A stretch of DNA of 64,000 bases from Shewanella metallivivens. GTDB taxonomy: Bacteria; Pseudomonadota; Gammaproteobacteria; Enterobacterales; Shewanellaceae. Below, piece after piece: positions 1 to 9,059 of the stretch. Positions within the stretch are counted from its first letter, which is position 1. Each line of letters starts with the position of its first letter. Made by a program: the position numbers and the translations under genes. Below the pieces are notes generated by a model that ran no database searches, was not told the DNA's origin, and saw only the letters and a list, made by a program, of their open reading frames with translations. Location of the stretch: the NCBI RefSeq assembly GCF_028750675.1, contig NZ_JAQQPZ010000004.1, forward strand, positions 186,001 to 250,000, in the 5' to 3' direction.

Positions 1-535
1 AATGAGTAAATACTACATCATTACTCACTATCCAAGTAAAAGCAAAATGAGCACTCGTAGCATTCAATTTTTTCATATTTTAATACAAAGAAGTTAATGA
101 GCAACAATATTTAAGAGGATCATCTCTGAACCATTTAGTAAACATTTCTATGATTGAACACCTGAGCTGAATAAATACTTTATGATGTAAATACAATCGA
201 TTAACCAGCTTATTAATTAGATTGCATTGTGATTGGTGCTTTGTAATTAAGTGCTTTAATGTGCATTTATTTACCGAAAGCTTGAATGAAATTAACGGTT
301 TTTATCTGTTATCAAAATGGTGTTCATAATCCCTCCTTAGATAAGCCTAATGAATAACAACTAATTGAAATCACTAAATAACACATCCCTTAACAATGTT
401 TACATAAACTAAACAAATCAATATAGATCATATATTTAGAAATCAGTTATTGGCTTTGGTGATACCTCTCACATTAGCTCTTAAATAGAACTTTTATCAT
501 TATTGACAGAAAATAGCACAATACAGGTACCCTCA
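1..535. other. Left-edge intergenic region
   Basis: No convincing gene is seen here. The region is very AT-rich and would carry the promoter of the polyferredoxin gene that follows. A reading frame on the minus strand begins with ATG at 74-76 and stays open to the window edge (25 codons), but it has no ribosome binding site and is too short to call. Confidence 0.4.
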
Positions 536-1750
536 ATGAGCACAATAGAATCGATCACCTTAATGCTGGCACTGGTTTATAGTACCAGCCTGCTTTATTG
601 GAGCGGTAAAAAATGGGGCGCACTGGTCAGCGGAACATTATTAATTGGTGCCACCCTCGCCAGTTTTTTTTGGCCTTTACTTTTAATATTATTAGTTTCA
701 GTTTTGGTCGTAACCCTTGTAGGGCAATACCAACCGGCATTTGCCACTGCCGAAGGTAGACCCAATACCATTAGAGAGTTCAGCCAACACTTTTTTGCGC
801 TTTCAATGTTGTTAGTAGGAGTCCAATACGCCATTAACGCTGGGTTATTGTATTCTGGAGAAACGCCTTGGTTAATGCGACCAGATGTGGGTGATGCCTT
901 TTTACCTATTGCAGGCGGTATTGAGCTTAAAGCGATTTTAACCTTAGGATTATGGGACCAAAACCACCCTGCTGCAGTAGTGATGCTGTGTGTGGTATTG
1001 CTTACCGGTGTACTATGCAAGCGCGCATTTTGCGGCTGGGCATGTCCGCTAGGATTAGCAGGCGAGTACCTTTATAAACTCAGAAAACGCGTTATTAAAG
1101 CAGAACTATTACCACCAGCATGGTTAGATTGGCCATTAAGAATGCTTAAATACCTGCTATTAGCCGCGTTGTTTGCTTTGGTGATTTCAATGCCTTCGAA
1201 CAGTATTCCGCATTATTTGTCAGGTAATTACCACAAAGTCGCCGACCTCAAAATGGCCGCCTTTTTCCTTATGCCATCAATGGTGGCGTTAATCTGCTTT
1301 GGGATGATTTTTGCGTTAGCCGCTTGGCGCCGTCAGGGATTTTGTCGTTATATTTGCCCATACGGTGCACTACTTGGCCTAGTGAGCTTTTTAAGTCCGT
1401 TTAAAATCCGTCGCGACAGCCAACATTGTTTAATTGAAACAAAAGGCATGAAATGCGACAAATGCACTAGAGCATGTCCAGCTAATATTTCCGTGCACAC
1501 TCAAAAAGATATCCGCTCAGATGAATGCCAAGCTTGCATGCGCTGCGTATCAGCTTGCCCTAAAAAAGAGGCATTACAACTCAGTACTCGTAATGGTATC
1601 AACCTGTCTACCAGAGGATTATTGGTTATCTTACTTACCGTCATGTTTATGGTGCCACTGTTTGCTTACGTGGGTGGATACTGGCACAGCCAAACGCCTG
1701 ATAACATCAAAATGGAGCTTATCCAAAAACTCGATCGAATCGGACATTAG
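536..1750 (+). CDS. NapH/YccM-like membrane polyferredoxin (4Fe-4S)
   Basis: Integral membrane iron-sulfur protein of the NapH/NosR/YccM type, which passes electrons between the quinone pool and periplasmic or cytoplasmic partners. The N-terminal part has several hydrophobic helices. Two membrane-associated CX3CP motifs are visible (CGWACPLG and CRYICPYGALLG), the hallmark of this family. Near the C-terminus are two ferredoxin-type clusters, CDKCTRACP and CQACMRCVSACP, followed by one last helix. I prefer the ATG at 536, which has AGGTA just upstream; a TTG at 503 in the same frame would add 11 residues and has no visible Shine-Dalgarno. No partner reductase is adjacent, so its redox partner is unknown. 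It converges on the CstA-like gene and shares a terminator with it. Confidence 0.85.
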   Translation: MSTIESITLMLALVYSTSLLYWSGKKWGALVSGTLLIGATLASFFWPLLLILLVSVLVVTLVGQYQPAFATAEGRPNTIREFSQHFFALSMLLVGVQYAINAGLLYSGETPWLMRPDVGDAFLPIAGGIELKAILTLGLWDQNHPAAVVMLCVVLLTGVLCKRAFCGWACPLGLAGEYLYKLRKRVIKAELLPPAWLDWPLRMLKYLLLAALFALVISMPSNSIPHYLSGNYHKVADLKMAAFFLMPSMVALICFGMIFALAAWRRQGFCRYICPYGALLGLVSFLSPFKIRRDSQHCLIETKGMKCDKCTRACPANISVHTQKDIRSDECQACMRCVSACPKKEALQLSTRNGINLSTRGLLVILLTVMFMVPLFAYVGGYWHSQTPDNIKMELIQKLDRIGH

Positions 1751-1791
1751 CATCGAAAGCACTTTCAATAATGCTCACTTAAGAGACAATA

Positions 1792-1818
1792 AAAAGGGCT
1801 GCAAATTGCAGCCCTTTT
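1792..1818. terminator. Bidirectional terminator between polyferredoxin and CstA-like gene
   Basis: AAAAGGGCTGC and GCAGCCCTTTT form a GC-rich hairpin flanked by A and T runs on both sides, sitting between two convergent stop codons. Confidence 0.8.
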
Positions 1819-1837
1819 ATATCAATCGCTTAAACGA

Positions 1838-3307
1838 TTATGCAGCTGGTGCCACTTTACGTTTGTTATGTGCAATCAACAAACCAATAAAGGCAACCAC
1901 ACCCACTGCAATACCAACAGGCTGGCTTAACTCTTGTGGTAAGCCAAAACCAATACCTGCGGTCATAATGTACGACACGGTTACACAGGTACCAATAATG
2001 GCAGGAATACTCACAATCCAATGGAAGGTGCCACGGTCAAACAGGTACTTAGTCGCTAACCACAATACACTGGTAGACAACAACATGTTTGAGAACGCGA
2101 AGTAGCGCCAGATCAAGGTGAAGTCAATCTTTGTCATAAAATACGCAATAATCAATACAGGTACAGCAACCAATAGACGGTTAGTCATACTTTGTGGGAT
2201 CTTAAACGCATCGATAATGGTAAGACGTAACGATCTAAATGCAGTATCGCCAGAGGTAATTGGGAATACAGCTACAGCGATAATCGCCATAATACCACCC
2301 GCTACACCTAAGTACGTCGTGGCCACTTGGTTTACAACCATACCAGGGCCGCCCTGCGCAAGAATTTCCTTAAGCTCAACATAGCCACCTGGGAACGCAG
2401 CAATACCCGCTGTTGCCCATACACATGCCACAATACCTTCAGAAACCATTGCACCATAATAAACAGGGCGAACGTATTTTTCGTTGGTTAAACAACGCGC
2501 CATAATCGGGGCTTGTGTTGAATGGAAACCACTAATCGCACCACAGGTAATGGTCACAAATAATAATGGCCATACTGGTAATCCATCAGGGTTAGGCTCT
2601 AACAAGTCATTGTTGTAATGGCTGTGGTCAAAATAAGCAAAGACATCGCCAAACTCAGGTAACTGAGGCGCGTTAATCAACAACGCCACAGCAATAGACG
2701 TGGTCATGACAATCATTAGCAAACCAAAGAATGGATATAGCTTGGTGATAATCTTGTCAATTGGCAATAATGTCGCGAAGAAGTAATACGCTAAAATAGC
2801 TAATACCCAAAAGGTATTGTTAGCAAAAATAGTATCTTTAAAATAATCTAAGTTACTTAAAAGACCCGCCGGACTCATGATGAATACGACGCCAACAAAA
2901 AACAGCAACATTGCAGTAAACACCAGCATTGCGGCTTTGAAGTAGATGTTAAAATAGTGGCCGGCGATTTCAGGTAAGCTTTTACCGTCTTCTTTGATAC
3001 TCATCACCCCAGAGAAGTAATCGTGTACCGCACCACCTAAAATGTTACCCAACACAATCCAAACTAGCGCAATCGGACCGTATAATGCACCTAAAATAGG
3101 ACCAAAAATGGGGCCTACACCTGCTACGTTTAGAAATTGGATTAAAAACGCTTTTGCAGGGTGAACAGCAACATAATCCACGCCGTCGTCAAAACGTTTT
3201 TGTGGCGTGGGTAAGTTAGGGTCAATACCAGCTTGTTTCTCAACAAACGGACTGTAGAGCTTGTATGCGAGAGCTAAAAGCGCAATACAAATGAGGAAAA
3301 TTAACAT
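1838..3307 (-). CDS. CstA-family transporter (short form)
   Basis: Multi-pass inner-membrane protein of the carbon starvation protein A family. Characterised members (CstA, BtsT/YjiY in E. coli) import peptides or pyruvate during nutrient limitation. The N-terminal region carries the family's conserved stretch around FGPILGALYGP and GAVHDYFSGV, followed by about a dozen hydrophobic segments. At 489 residues it is much shorter than E. coli CstA (about 700), matching the shorter CstA-type proteins found in many bacteria, so I give no symbol. It is a single gene with a GGGATGA sequence upstream of the start. The substrate cannot be decided from sequence. Confidence 0.85.
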   Translation of the reverse strand: MLIFLICIALLALAYKLYSPFVEKQAGIDPNLPTPQKRFDDGVDYVAVHPAKAFLIQFLNVAGVGPIFGPILGALYGPIALVWIVLGNILGGAVHDYFSGVMSIKEDGKSLPEIAGHYFNIYFKAAMLVFTAMLLFFVGVVFIMSPAGLLSNLDYFKDTIFANNTFWVLAILAYYFFATLLPIDKIITKLYPFFGLLMIVMTTSIAVALLINAPQLPEFGDVFAYFDHSHYNNDLLEPNPDGLPVWPLLFVTITCGAISGFHSTQAPIMARCLTNEKYVRPVYYGAMVSEGIVACVWATAGIAAFPGGYVELKEILAQGGPGMVVNQVATTYLGVAGGIMAIIAVAVFPITSGDTAFRSLRLTIIDAFKIPQSMTNRLLVAVPVLIIAYFMTKIDFTLIWRYFAFSNMLLSTSVLWLATKYLFDRGTFHWIVSIPAIIGTCVTVSYIMTAGIGFGLPQELSQPVGIAVGVVAFIGLLIAHNKRKVAPAA

Positions 3308-3487
3308 GGTTTTATCATCCCATTAATTATAAGAATATATTCACTGCTGAGTTTGTTGCAGTTGCTTGTATAGGTCAAGCGACTACCTATTATACTAAAG
3401 TAGGGGTTGCTAACCCAAAACACTTATCATTTTTAATGCTTTATATTTTTTTATGCTTTTTAATTAGAGGCTTAGTTATTTATATAT

Positions 3488-3523
3488 AAAAAACCAACTC
3501 TTTGTTAAATAAGTTGGTTTTTT
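3488..3523. terminator. Terminator downstream of the acylase gene
   Basis: AAAAAACCAACT pairs perfectly with AGTTGGTTTTTT across a 12-nt loop. On the minus strand it follows the acylase stop codon directly and ends in a U run. Confidence 0.75.
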
Positions 3524-3536
3524 TACTTTATGATGA

Positions 3537-6119
3537 TTAATCTCGCTGGAAACTCAGTTCAGTAGTCGATTCAAGCGATGCTTGGATCTCTGCTTCGGTA
3601 AATAACAGCGGACGCAATTGTTTTTGAGTCGAGTAAAACTCACTTTGATCGTTAAAGCTTGAGCTTAATGCATTACTTGATTGCGAGTAACTCAATATGC
3701 CCTTCGCAACCGGCCCATCATCGGTAAAACTGACCGTCATCATCCAGCTTGAACCATAGCGAATATGATAGCCTTGCTCAGTTAACCCAGACGCAGCCGC
3801 CTTACCCGATAACACATCCATAACAGCTGCATAACGGTGCTGCGGAATTAATGTGTCGTCGCCCGACAAACTGGTCGAAAACACATTAAAGCCGCCTTCG
3901 GCATTGTGGCTGCCCGGCCAAGGTAATTTAACCCCTGATGCCGTGCCATCGGGCAATGACTTTTCAACAAACTGCACGTCACCTAAACTGGCATCAACAC
4001 TAAAACCTGCTGCTTCTAGATTTAGGGCTGCATGAGCTAATGCGACGAGCGCACTGCCATCGCTGGCAAGTGTGTTTGGCGTAGAGGCTGCATTGGTGTA
4101 ATCAAATACTTGAGTCAACATAGTGTCTTGATCAAACTGATGCGCAAACTCGCGAATTAATGCCCCGCCGACACTGTCGTTATCTTGCTTGCCATTCCAT
4201 GTTGTTAGCGCGGTGCAAGCTGCACTGAGGTCTTTCGACAACGTCGGACTGACAATCACAGGCGTGACGCCTTGCGCTGCACATTGCGTCAGTAAATCAG
4301 CCAATACGAGCTCTGGTAAATAAGCTCGATTAGACAATAATGCCGCTTCTAACTCTGCTAATGAAAACTTACCGTCATCACCTGCCGCATCTTCCATTAA
4401 GGTTAATCCCATTCGGGTTCGTAATGACAATTGGCCCCGTTCGGGTCCATACATGGGTGAGTAGTTCTCTAATGGCTGTGCTAAGTTAGTTGACCAAAAT
4501 GAGTTATTGGAGTTTTGTACAAAATCGCTACGCTCAAGCTTAGGTGCTCGCTCATACGGCATGGGCTCACTAAAACTGAATGTTGAAGTGTTACCCGGCA
4601 ATATAGTAAATCCCGCTTGTGCTTTAGCCGCAATAATCTCTGGGGTGGTTTTAAGGATACCGATAATAAAGTCAGAGAAACCCGGTACCGTTGAATCATC
4701 AATATAAAAGGCATTACCTTCTTTATCTGCATACATGGTGTTATTAAAAATCACCCCGTCATAATTTTTAAAGGCTTGCTGAAAATCATCAAGATTACTG
4801 GCTCGATTCATGGCTAACCAATGGTCGAGCGGATCTTTATTAGCCATATTGGCATCTTGGATCATAAAGGCCTGTCCGTCATCCCAACCAAAGGGAGCCA
4901 AGGTCGGCGGCGCTTCGACCATTGGACCTTTTGCTGTGGTGTAAATGTCTTTTTCGGCAACCAACATTCCCGCCGCACCCGCATTGACTAACACCGAAAC
5001 GGTTTCTTTAGTGATTGGCATGGCTTCACCGTCGAACATATATTGCAATCTGTCGCCAGCCATCAGCTCAAGGTTGTACATCACAAAATGTTCAGCCGTT
5101 GAAAAGGTATGTGTCCAGGCAACATCTTTGTTAAAACCAATGTTAACTAGACCTGGCATGCCGACTAGCGATCCTCCCATCACATCAATTTGCCCAGGAA
5201 TGGTTAAGTGAGACTGCCAAAAACGTAAATTACCCGTATGCGGAAAATGAGGGTTGCCCAATACCATGCCTTTACCTGTCTCGGTTTTATCTTTGCCTAA
5301 GCCCCAGCCATTGGAGCCTAAGTCACGTGGGTTGGTGTCAGGAGTCGTGATATTTGCCGCTCGAGCAATGAGCTTTTGGTTCATGTCGCGAACAAAGGCT
5401 GTTTGCACCGATGATGCTGCGGGGCCAACAATGCGCGGTAAGTACTCTTCGCCATCACCTGGGTTAGCATAAAAAATTAAGTCTAAAAAGTTTGCGGCGC
5501 CCGGTAGCAGCGCGACCGAAAATAGATAGTTAGCCACATCAACCCCTGTGATGGGTTTAACCCAAGGTTGGCCAGCACAAAAAGGCTCTGCGGTTTGCTC
5601 TCCAGCTTCAACGTCAGCTAAAAATTGATTGTAACCCGCGCTAAAACCTTCCATTAGCGCGCGGGAATTATAACTAAACTGGGTGTATTGCGTTTCAGCA
5701 AGCTCTCTGATTTTTAATGCTTTATAGGCAAAATCAGAAATTAAATTGCCGTTATCTTCGTTGGTTGGTAAGCCGGTCGAAAAGTCGATTGAGGCATGAG
5801 GGCCAAAATACATTGAACGCTCAGAATTGGCTTTAATAAACCCATCGGCCATAACACATAGATTATCTTGCGCTTGAGCGTAACCGCTACCAAAGCCCAA
5901 GCTTTCTAAGTTGTCCGCGGTAATATGTGGTACACCATATTGGGTGCGGCGGATCTGTGCCTTAAGCGCGCCATTTGGAGCAAAAGCTTGAAGAAGAGGT
6001 GTGAGTTCTGGTTCAGGTGTAGGTTGAGTGGTTTTACTGAAGTCGGTGTCATCGCCACAGCCGACAATAAAAATCGTCGACGCCACGCCCACCGCAAGCA
6101 GGAGTTTATTGAAATCCAT
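3537..6119 (-). CDS. Penicillin acylase/AHL acylase-family lipoprotein (Ntn hydrolase)
   Basis: Member of the S45 penicillin amidase family, N-terminal-nucleophile hydrolases that self-cleave into two chains and hydrolyse amides such as beta-lactams or acyl-homoserine lactones. The start chosen is the ATG at 6119 (MDFNKLL) with AAGGA upstream; a longer frame adds 36 residues that do not look like a signal. The start begins a lipoprotein signal with the lipobox IVGC, placing Cys at residue 21. A conserved GSNGW motif puts the likely catalytic Ser near residue 269, where the beta chain would begin after autoproteolysis. At 860 residues it is in the size range of family precursors. It stands alone, divergent from the TonB receptor operon. 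The substrate is unknown; quorum-signal or antibiotic amidase activity is an inference from the family. Confidence 0.85.
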   Translation of the reverse strand: MDFNKLLLAVGVASTIFIVGCGDDTDFSKTTQPTPEPELTPLLQAFAPNGALKAQIRRTQYGVPHITADNLESLGFGSGYAQAQDNLCVMADGFIKANSERSMYFGPHASIDFSTGLPTNEDNGNLISDFAYKALKIRELAETQYTQFSYNSRALMEGFSAGYNQFLADVEAGEQTAEPFCAGQPWVKPITGVDVANYLFSVALLPGAANFLDLIFYANPGDGEEYLPRIVGPAASSVQTAFVRDMNQKLIARAANITTPDTNPRDLGSNGWGLGKDKTETGKGMVLGNPHFPHTGNLRFWQSHLTIPGQIDVMGGSLVGMPGLVNIGFNKDVAWTHTFSTAEHFVMYNLELMAGDRLQYMFDGEAMPITKETVSVLVNAGAAGMLVAEKDIYTTAKGPMVEAPPTLAPFGWDDGQAFMIQDANMANKDPLDHWLAMNRASNLDDFQQAFKNYDGVIFNNTMYADKEGNAFYIDDSTVPGFSDFIIGILKTTPEIIAAKAQAGFTILPGNTSTFSFSEPMPYERAPKLERSDFVQNSNNSFWSTNLAQPLENYSPMYGPERGQLSLRTRMGLTLMEDAAGDDGKFSLAELEAALLSNRAYLPELVLADLLTQCAAQGVTPVIVSPTLSKDLSAACTALTTWNGKQDNDSVGGALIREFAHQFDQDTMLTQVFDYTNAASTPNTLASDGSALVALAHAALNLEAAGFSVDASLGDVQFVEKSLPDGTASGVKLPWPGSHNAEGGFNVFSTSLSGDDTLIPQHRYAAVMDVLSGKAAASGLTEQGYHIRYGSSWMMTVSFTDDGPVAKGILSYSQSSNALSSSFNDQSEFYSTQKQLRPLLFTEAEIQASLESTTELSFQRD

Positions 6120-6455
6120 TATTATTATCCTTGTTGTTACCCAATATCTGGGTGAGGTATTTAATCCTTTATGCCTCAATCTATGTCGTCTATACCGATA
6201 ACCCCAGTCATCGCAAACCTGTAACATAAATACAACAAAGACATCTATGATATTTAATCAATCAATCAAATGTCTGTCTACCTTTAATCATTTTAATATG
6301 CTAGAAAGCTTTATTTGGTCGCAAATAATCCCAAAAACATAATACATCTTCGAACTCACAGGGTAGATTACTTGCTAAGTAAAAAGTATGATCAATGTTA
6401 TTCCAATTGTTAACATTGCAGCACGGTTTACGCTCAACCATCCAGAGGAATTACA
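6120..6455. promoter_or_regulatory. Divergent promoter region with inverted repeat
   Basis: 336 bases separate the acylase and the TonB-receptor operon. CAATGTTA (6393-6400) and TAACATTG (6411-6418) form a perfect 8-bp inverted repeat with a 10-nt spacer, about 40 bases before the receptor start. This is a plausible operator for the receptor operon. No Fur-like box is evident. Confidence 0.4.
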
Positions 6456-8516
6456 TTGAAAATTGACACAAAACTGCTATTAATGATGCTCGTTTCACCT
6501 CTGGCAATGGCAGAAGAACCGCTTAACGATTTAGACCTAGATCTTGACTCATTAATGGCAATGGATGTTCAAGTCACTTCAGCAATGAAACGGGCCCAAT
6601 CAGCATTTGATACAGCTTCTTCAATCTATGTGTTAACCAAAGAACAAATTATCCGTTCTGGTGCAACGTCGATCCCTGAAGCCCTCAAAATGGTTCCTGG
6701 TCTTGCGGTTAGGCAGCTCGATAATAACCAGTGGGCCATTACATCACGCGGTGTCGCCTCTCGTTTTTCCGCCAAATTATTGGTGATGATTGATGGGCAG
6801 AGCTTTTATACCCCCAAATTTGCTGCTGTATATTGGGAAACCTTAGATGTACCGCTTTACGACATTGAGCGCATTGAAGTCATACGCGGTCAAGGCGGTT
6901 TATTGTGGGGCAGTAATGCTAGCAATGGGGTAATTAACATTATCACTAAAAACAGTATCGATACCCGTGGTGTCTATGCTGATTTAAGCAGTGGATCGCA
7001 AATTAATCACGATGCTAACTTACGCTATGGTGGTGATATTGGTAATCAAGGTAGCTTTCGAGTTTATGGCCATGTTAAAGATGGTGACGAGTCAGACAAA
7101 GGGATTTCGCTCGCTCCCTCCGATTATACTGAACAATATTCATTAGGGGCACGATTTGACTTTACCCCTAACGATGAATGGTCAGGGCTAATCCAAGGCA
7201 ATATTACAGAGTCGACGTTAGGGCAAAACTTTCGTGGTGTCATTGACGAAACCAATCGTAATGTGTCTTTTTCTGGCCATTTAGATCGTACTGACTCGCG
7301 TATTATGGCGCGAATAGAAAACCGAATTTCAGACGATGCTAACCAAATGCTACAAACCTCTTGGTTAAAACAATCGGGCAGCCAAACCTTTCTACAAGAA
7401 GATTTTTCATCATTTGATATCGATTACCAAATGAACTTTTTGTATGGCGATCTTAAATTCGATTGGGGATTAAATTACCGCTATAACGATATTTCATTCG
7501 CTGAAAGCTCCTTTGTGCGCAGCGATGGTGGCTACAATACTTTAGAGCAATACGGCGCGTTAGTTCAGGCGCAATATACTATAATTGACAATAAGTTAGA
7601 CGTTATTCTCGGTGCCAAAGTCGAGCATAACGATTTAACCGGTTGGGAAAACCAACCCTTGGCTAGATTGGTCTGGAAATTACAACCAAACCAGGTGTTA
7701 TGGACATCGATATCTAAAAGCGTCCGTGTGCCCTCGTTAATTGAATTTAACGACGACTTTACGATTGACGGCCAACGTGTAGAAGAAGTGTCTCCTATCA
7801 CCACTGGTATTGACATGATAGACACTTACTACATCAGAACATATCTAAACGGTAATAATGATGTAAAGTCTGAAGAATCAACATCATATGAATTAGGTTA
7901 TCGTTTATCTCAAGGAGACTGGGGCGTAGATTTATCGATTTATCATACTGAAGTGAGCGACGTATTAGCGGTTGAAGTTGATGCCAAATCAGAACAATTT
8001 CTGCCCATTTTTGCCTTATTACAACAAGGTGAAATTGAGCTGGCGATGCAAAGCCTAGCCAGCACATCAATAAACTTCGATTTAGTGTCAAATGCCGAAC
8101 TAACCACTAACGGTGGTGATATTATTTTAACTTGGCAGCCCACCGACACCTTCAACGCTGAAGTAGGTTACAGTTACAATACGTTCAATTATGACCTAGC
8201 AGAAAACACCTTTGAAGCCATTGGGTATGACTCAACCAGCCGTCAACTCTTCGCCAAAACAGATATACAATTGTTTGAAAACCATCGTTTATTTTCCTCA
8301 TTACGAGTCGAAAACAGCGATGCCTATAACACTGATAACTACACAGTATTAGACTTAACATGGCAATGGGCATTTCACCCAAATTGGTCTGCTGCTGTGA
8401 TGGGGAAAAACTTATTTGCCGGTTCTCATATCGAATACAGCAACGCTGGAGAAACCTATACTTTACCAAACTACATCGATGAAAGCGTGACCTTTAAATT
8501 AACGGCTAAATTTTAA
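6456..8516 (+). CDS. TonB-dependent outer-membrane receptor
   Basis: Outer-membrane receptor of 686 residues. After a signal peptide (cleavage near PLAMA-EEP), a plug domain runs over about residues 40-160, with typical plug sequences such as IPEALKMVPGL, ERIEVIRG and NGVINIITK. A beta-barrel follows, ending in an aromatic residue (KLTAKF). The start is TTG, supported by AGAGGAA six bases upstream. It lies 14 bases before a YfiR-like gene and 4 more bases separate that from a GGDEF-EAL gene, so the three are very likely one operon. That makes it more likely a sensor or a substrate receptor feeding c-di-GMP signalling than a simple siderophore receptor. The ligand is unknown. Confidence 0.88.
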   Translation: MKIDTKLLLMMLVSPLAMAEEPLNDLDLDLDSLMAMDVQVTSAMKRAQSAFDTASSIYVLTKEQIIRSGATSIPEALKMVPGLAVRQLDNNQWAITSRGVASRFSAKLLVMIDGQSFYTPKFAAVYWETLDVPLYDIERIEVIRGQGGLLWGSNASNGVINIITKNSIDTRGVYADLSSGSQINHDANLRYGGDIGNQGSFRVYGHVKDGDESDKGISLAPSDYTEQYSLGARFDFTPNDEWSGLIQGNITESTLGQNFRGVIDETNRNVSFSGHLDRTDSRIMARIENRISDDANQMLQTSWLKQSGSQTFLQEDFSSFDIDYQMNFLYGDLKFDWGLNYRYNDISFAESSFVRSDGGYNTLEQYGALVQAQYTIIDNKLDVILGAKVEHNDLTGWENQPLARLVWKLQPNQVLWTSISKSVRVPSLIEFNDDFTIDGQRVEEVSPITTGIDMIDTYYIRTYLNGNNDVKSEESTSYELGYRLSQGDWGVDLSIYHTEVSDVLAVEVDAKSEQFLPIFALLQQGEIELAMQSLASTSINFDLVSNAELTTNGGDIILTWQPTDTFNAEVGYSYNTFNYDLAENTFEAIGYDSTSRQLFAKTDIQLFENHRLFSSLRVENSDAYNTDNYTVLDLTWQWAFHPNWSAAVMGKNLFAGSHIEYSNAGETYTLPNYIDESVTFKLTAKF

Positions 8517-8530
8517 TAGAGCTAATACCC

Positions 8531-9055
8531 ATGATTAAAAAATGGCTTTTGGGTTTACTGATTTCGCTTTGGCTTATTCCAAGCCAAAGCGTGCGCGCTA
8601 TTGAAACCGAAAATGCACTAAAGGCCGGTTTTTTATTCAATTTTGCCCGTTATAGTGAATGGAGCCGCGCTCAAGACACCCAAACTGAGTTTGTACTTTG
8701 CAGCCCAGATAATCACTTTATCGATGTCGCTTCAGTGGTTTTAGCCAAAAGAATGGTTAACCATTTACCGATTCAAAGTAAAGCCGTTAACCTAACAGAA
8801 ACTGATTTAAGTCAATGCCAAGTCTTGTTTATCACCTCTGACACTCTGTTGTTATGGCAGGCAGCAGAGTTAACAAAGCTAAACAACATCATGGTGGTCG
8901 GAGAAACAGAAGACTTTATCGAGCAAGGCGGTCATATTCGGTTCTTTTTATCGGGTGGTAAAATTCGTTTTGAAGTGTCACCCGCTAAACTCACTCAAGC
9001 CAACATCAACATGAGTTCGAAAGTATTACGTCTTGGTCGAGTGGTGGATAATTAG
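8531..9055 (+). CDS. YfiR/HmsC-like periplasmic protein (DUF4154)
   Basis: Secreted protein of 174 residues with a cleavable signal peptide (after about residue 24). Features such as KAGFLFNFARYSEW near the N-terminus and GGHIRFFLSGGKIRFEVSP near the C-terminus fit the YfiR family. In Pseudomonas aeruginosa YfiR is a periplasmic repressor of the membrane diguanylate cyclase YfiN. Its position directly before a membrane GGDEF-EAL gene supports the same role here: holding that enzyme in check from the periplasm. A YfiB-like outer-membrane lipoprotein is absent; the TonB receptor occupies the place of the envelope partner. Redox-active cysteines are present (LCSPDN and SQCQVLF). Confidence 0.82.
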   Translation: MIKKWLLGLLISLWLIPSQSVRAIETENALKAGFLFNFARYSEWSRAQDTQTEFVLCSPDNHFIDVASVVLAKRMVNHLPIQSKAVNLTETDLSQCQVLFITSDTLLLWQAAELTKLNNIMVVGETEDFIEQGGHIRFFLSGGKIRFEVSPAKLTQANINMSSKVLRLGRVVDN

Positions 9056-9059
9056 CACT

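Noticed and set aside
1..76. Open minus-strand frame starting MKKLNATS and running off the left edge
   Set aside because: Only 25 codons are visible, with no ribosome binding site and no recognisable family.
1521..2105. 194-codon plus-strand frame across the polyferredoxin/CstA junction
   Set aside because: Overlaps two well-supported genes and a terminator; composition is not protein-like.
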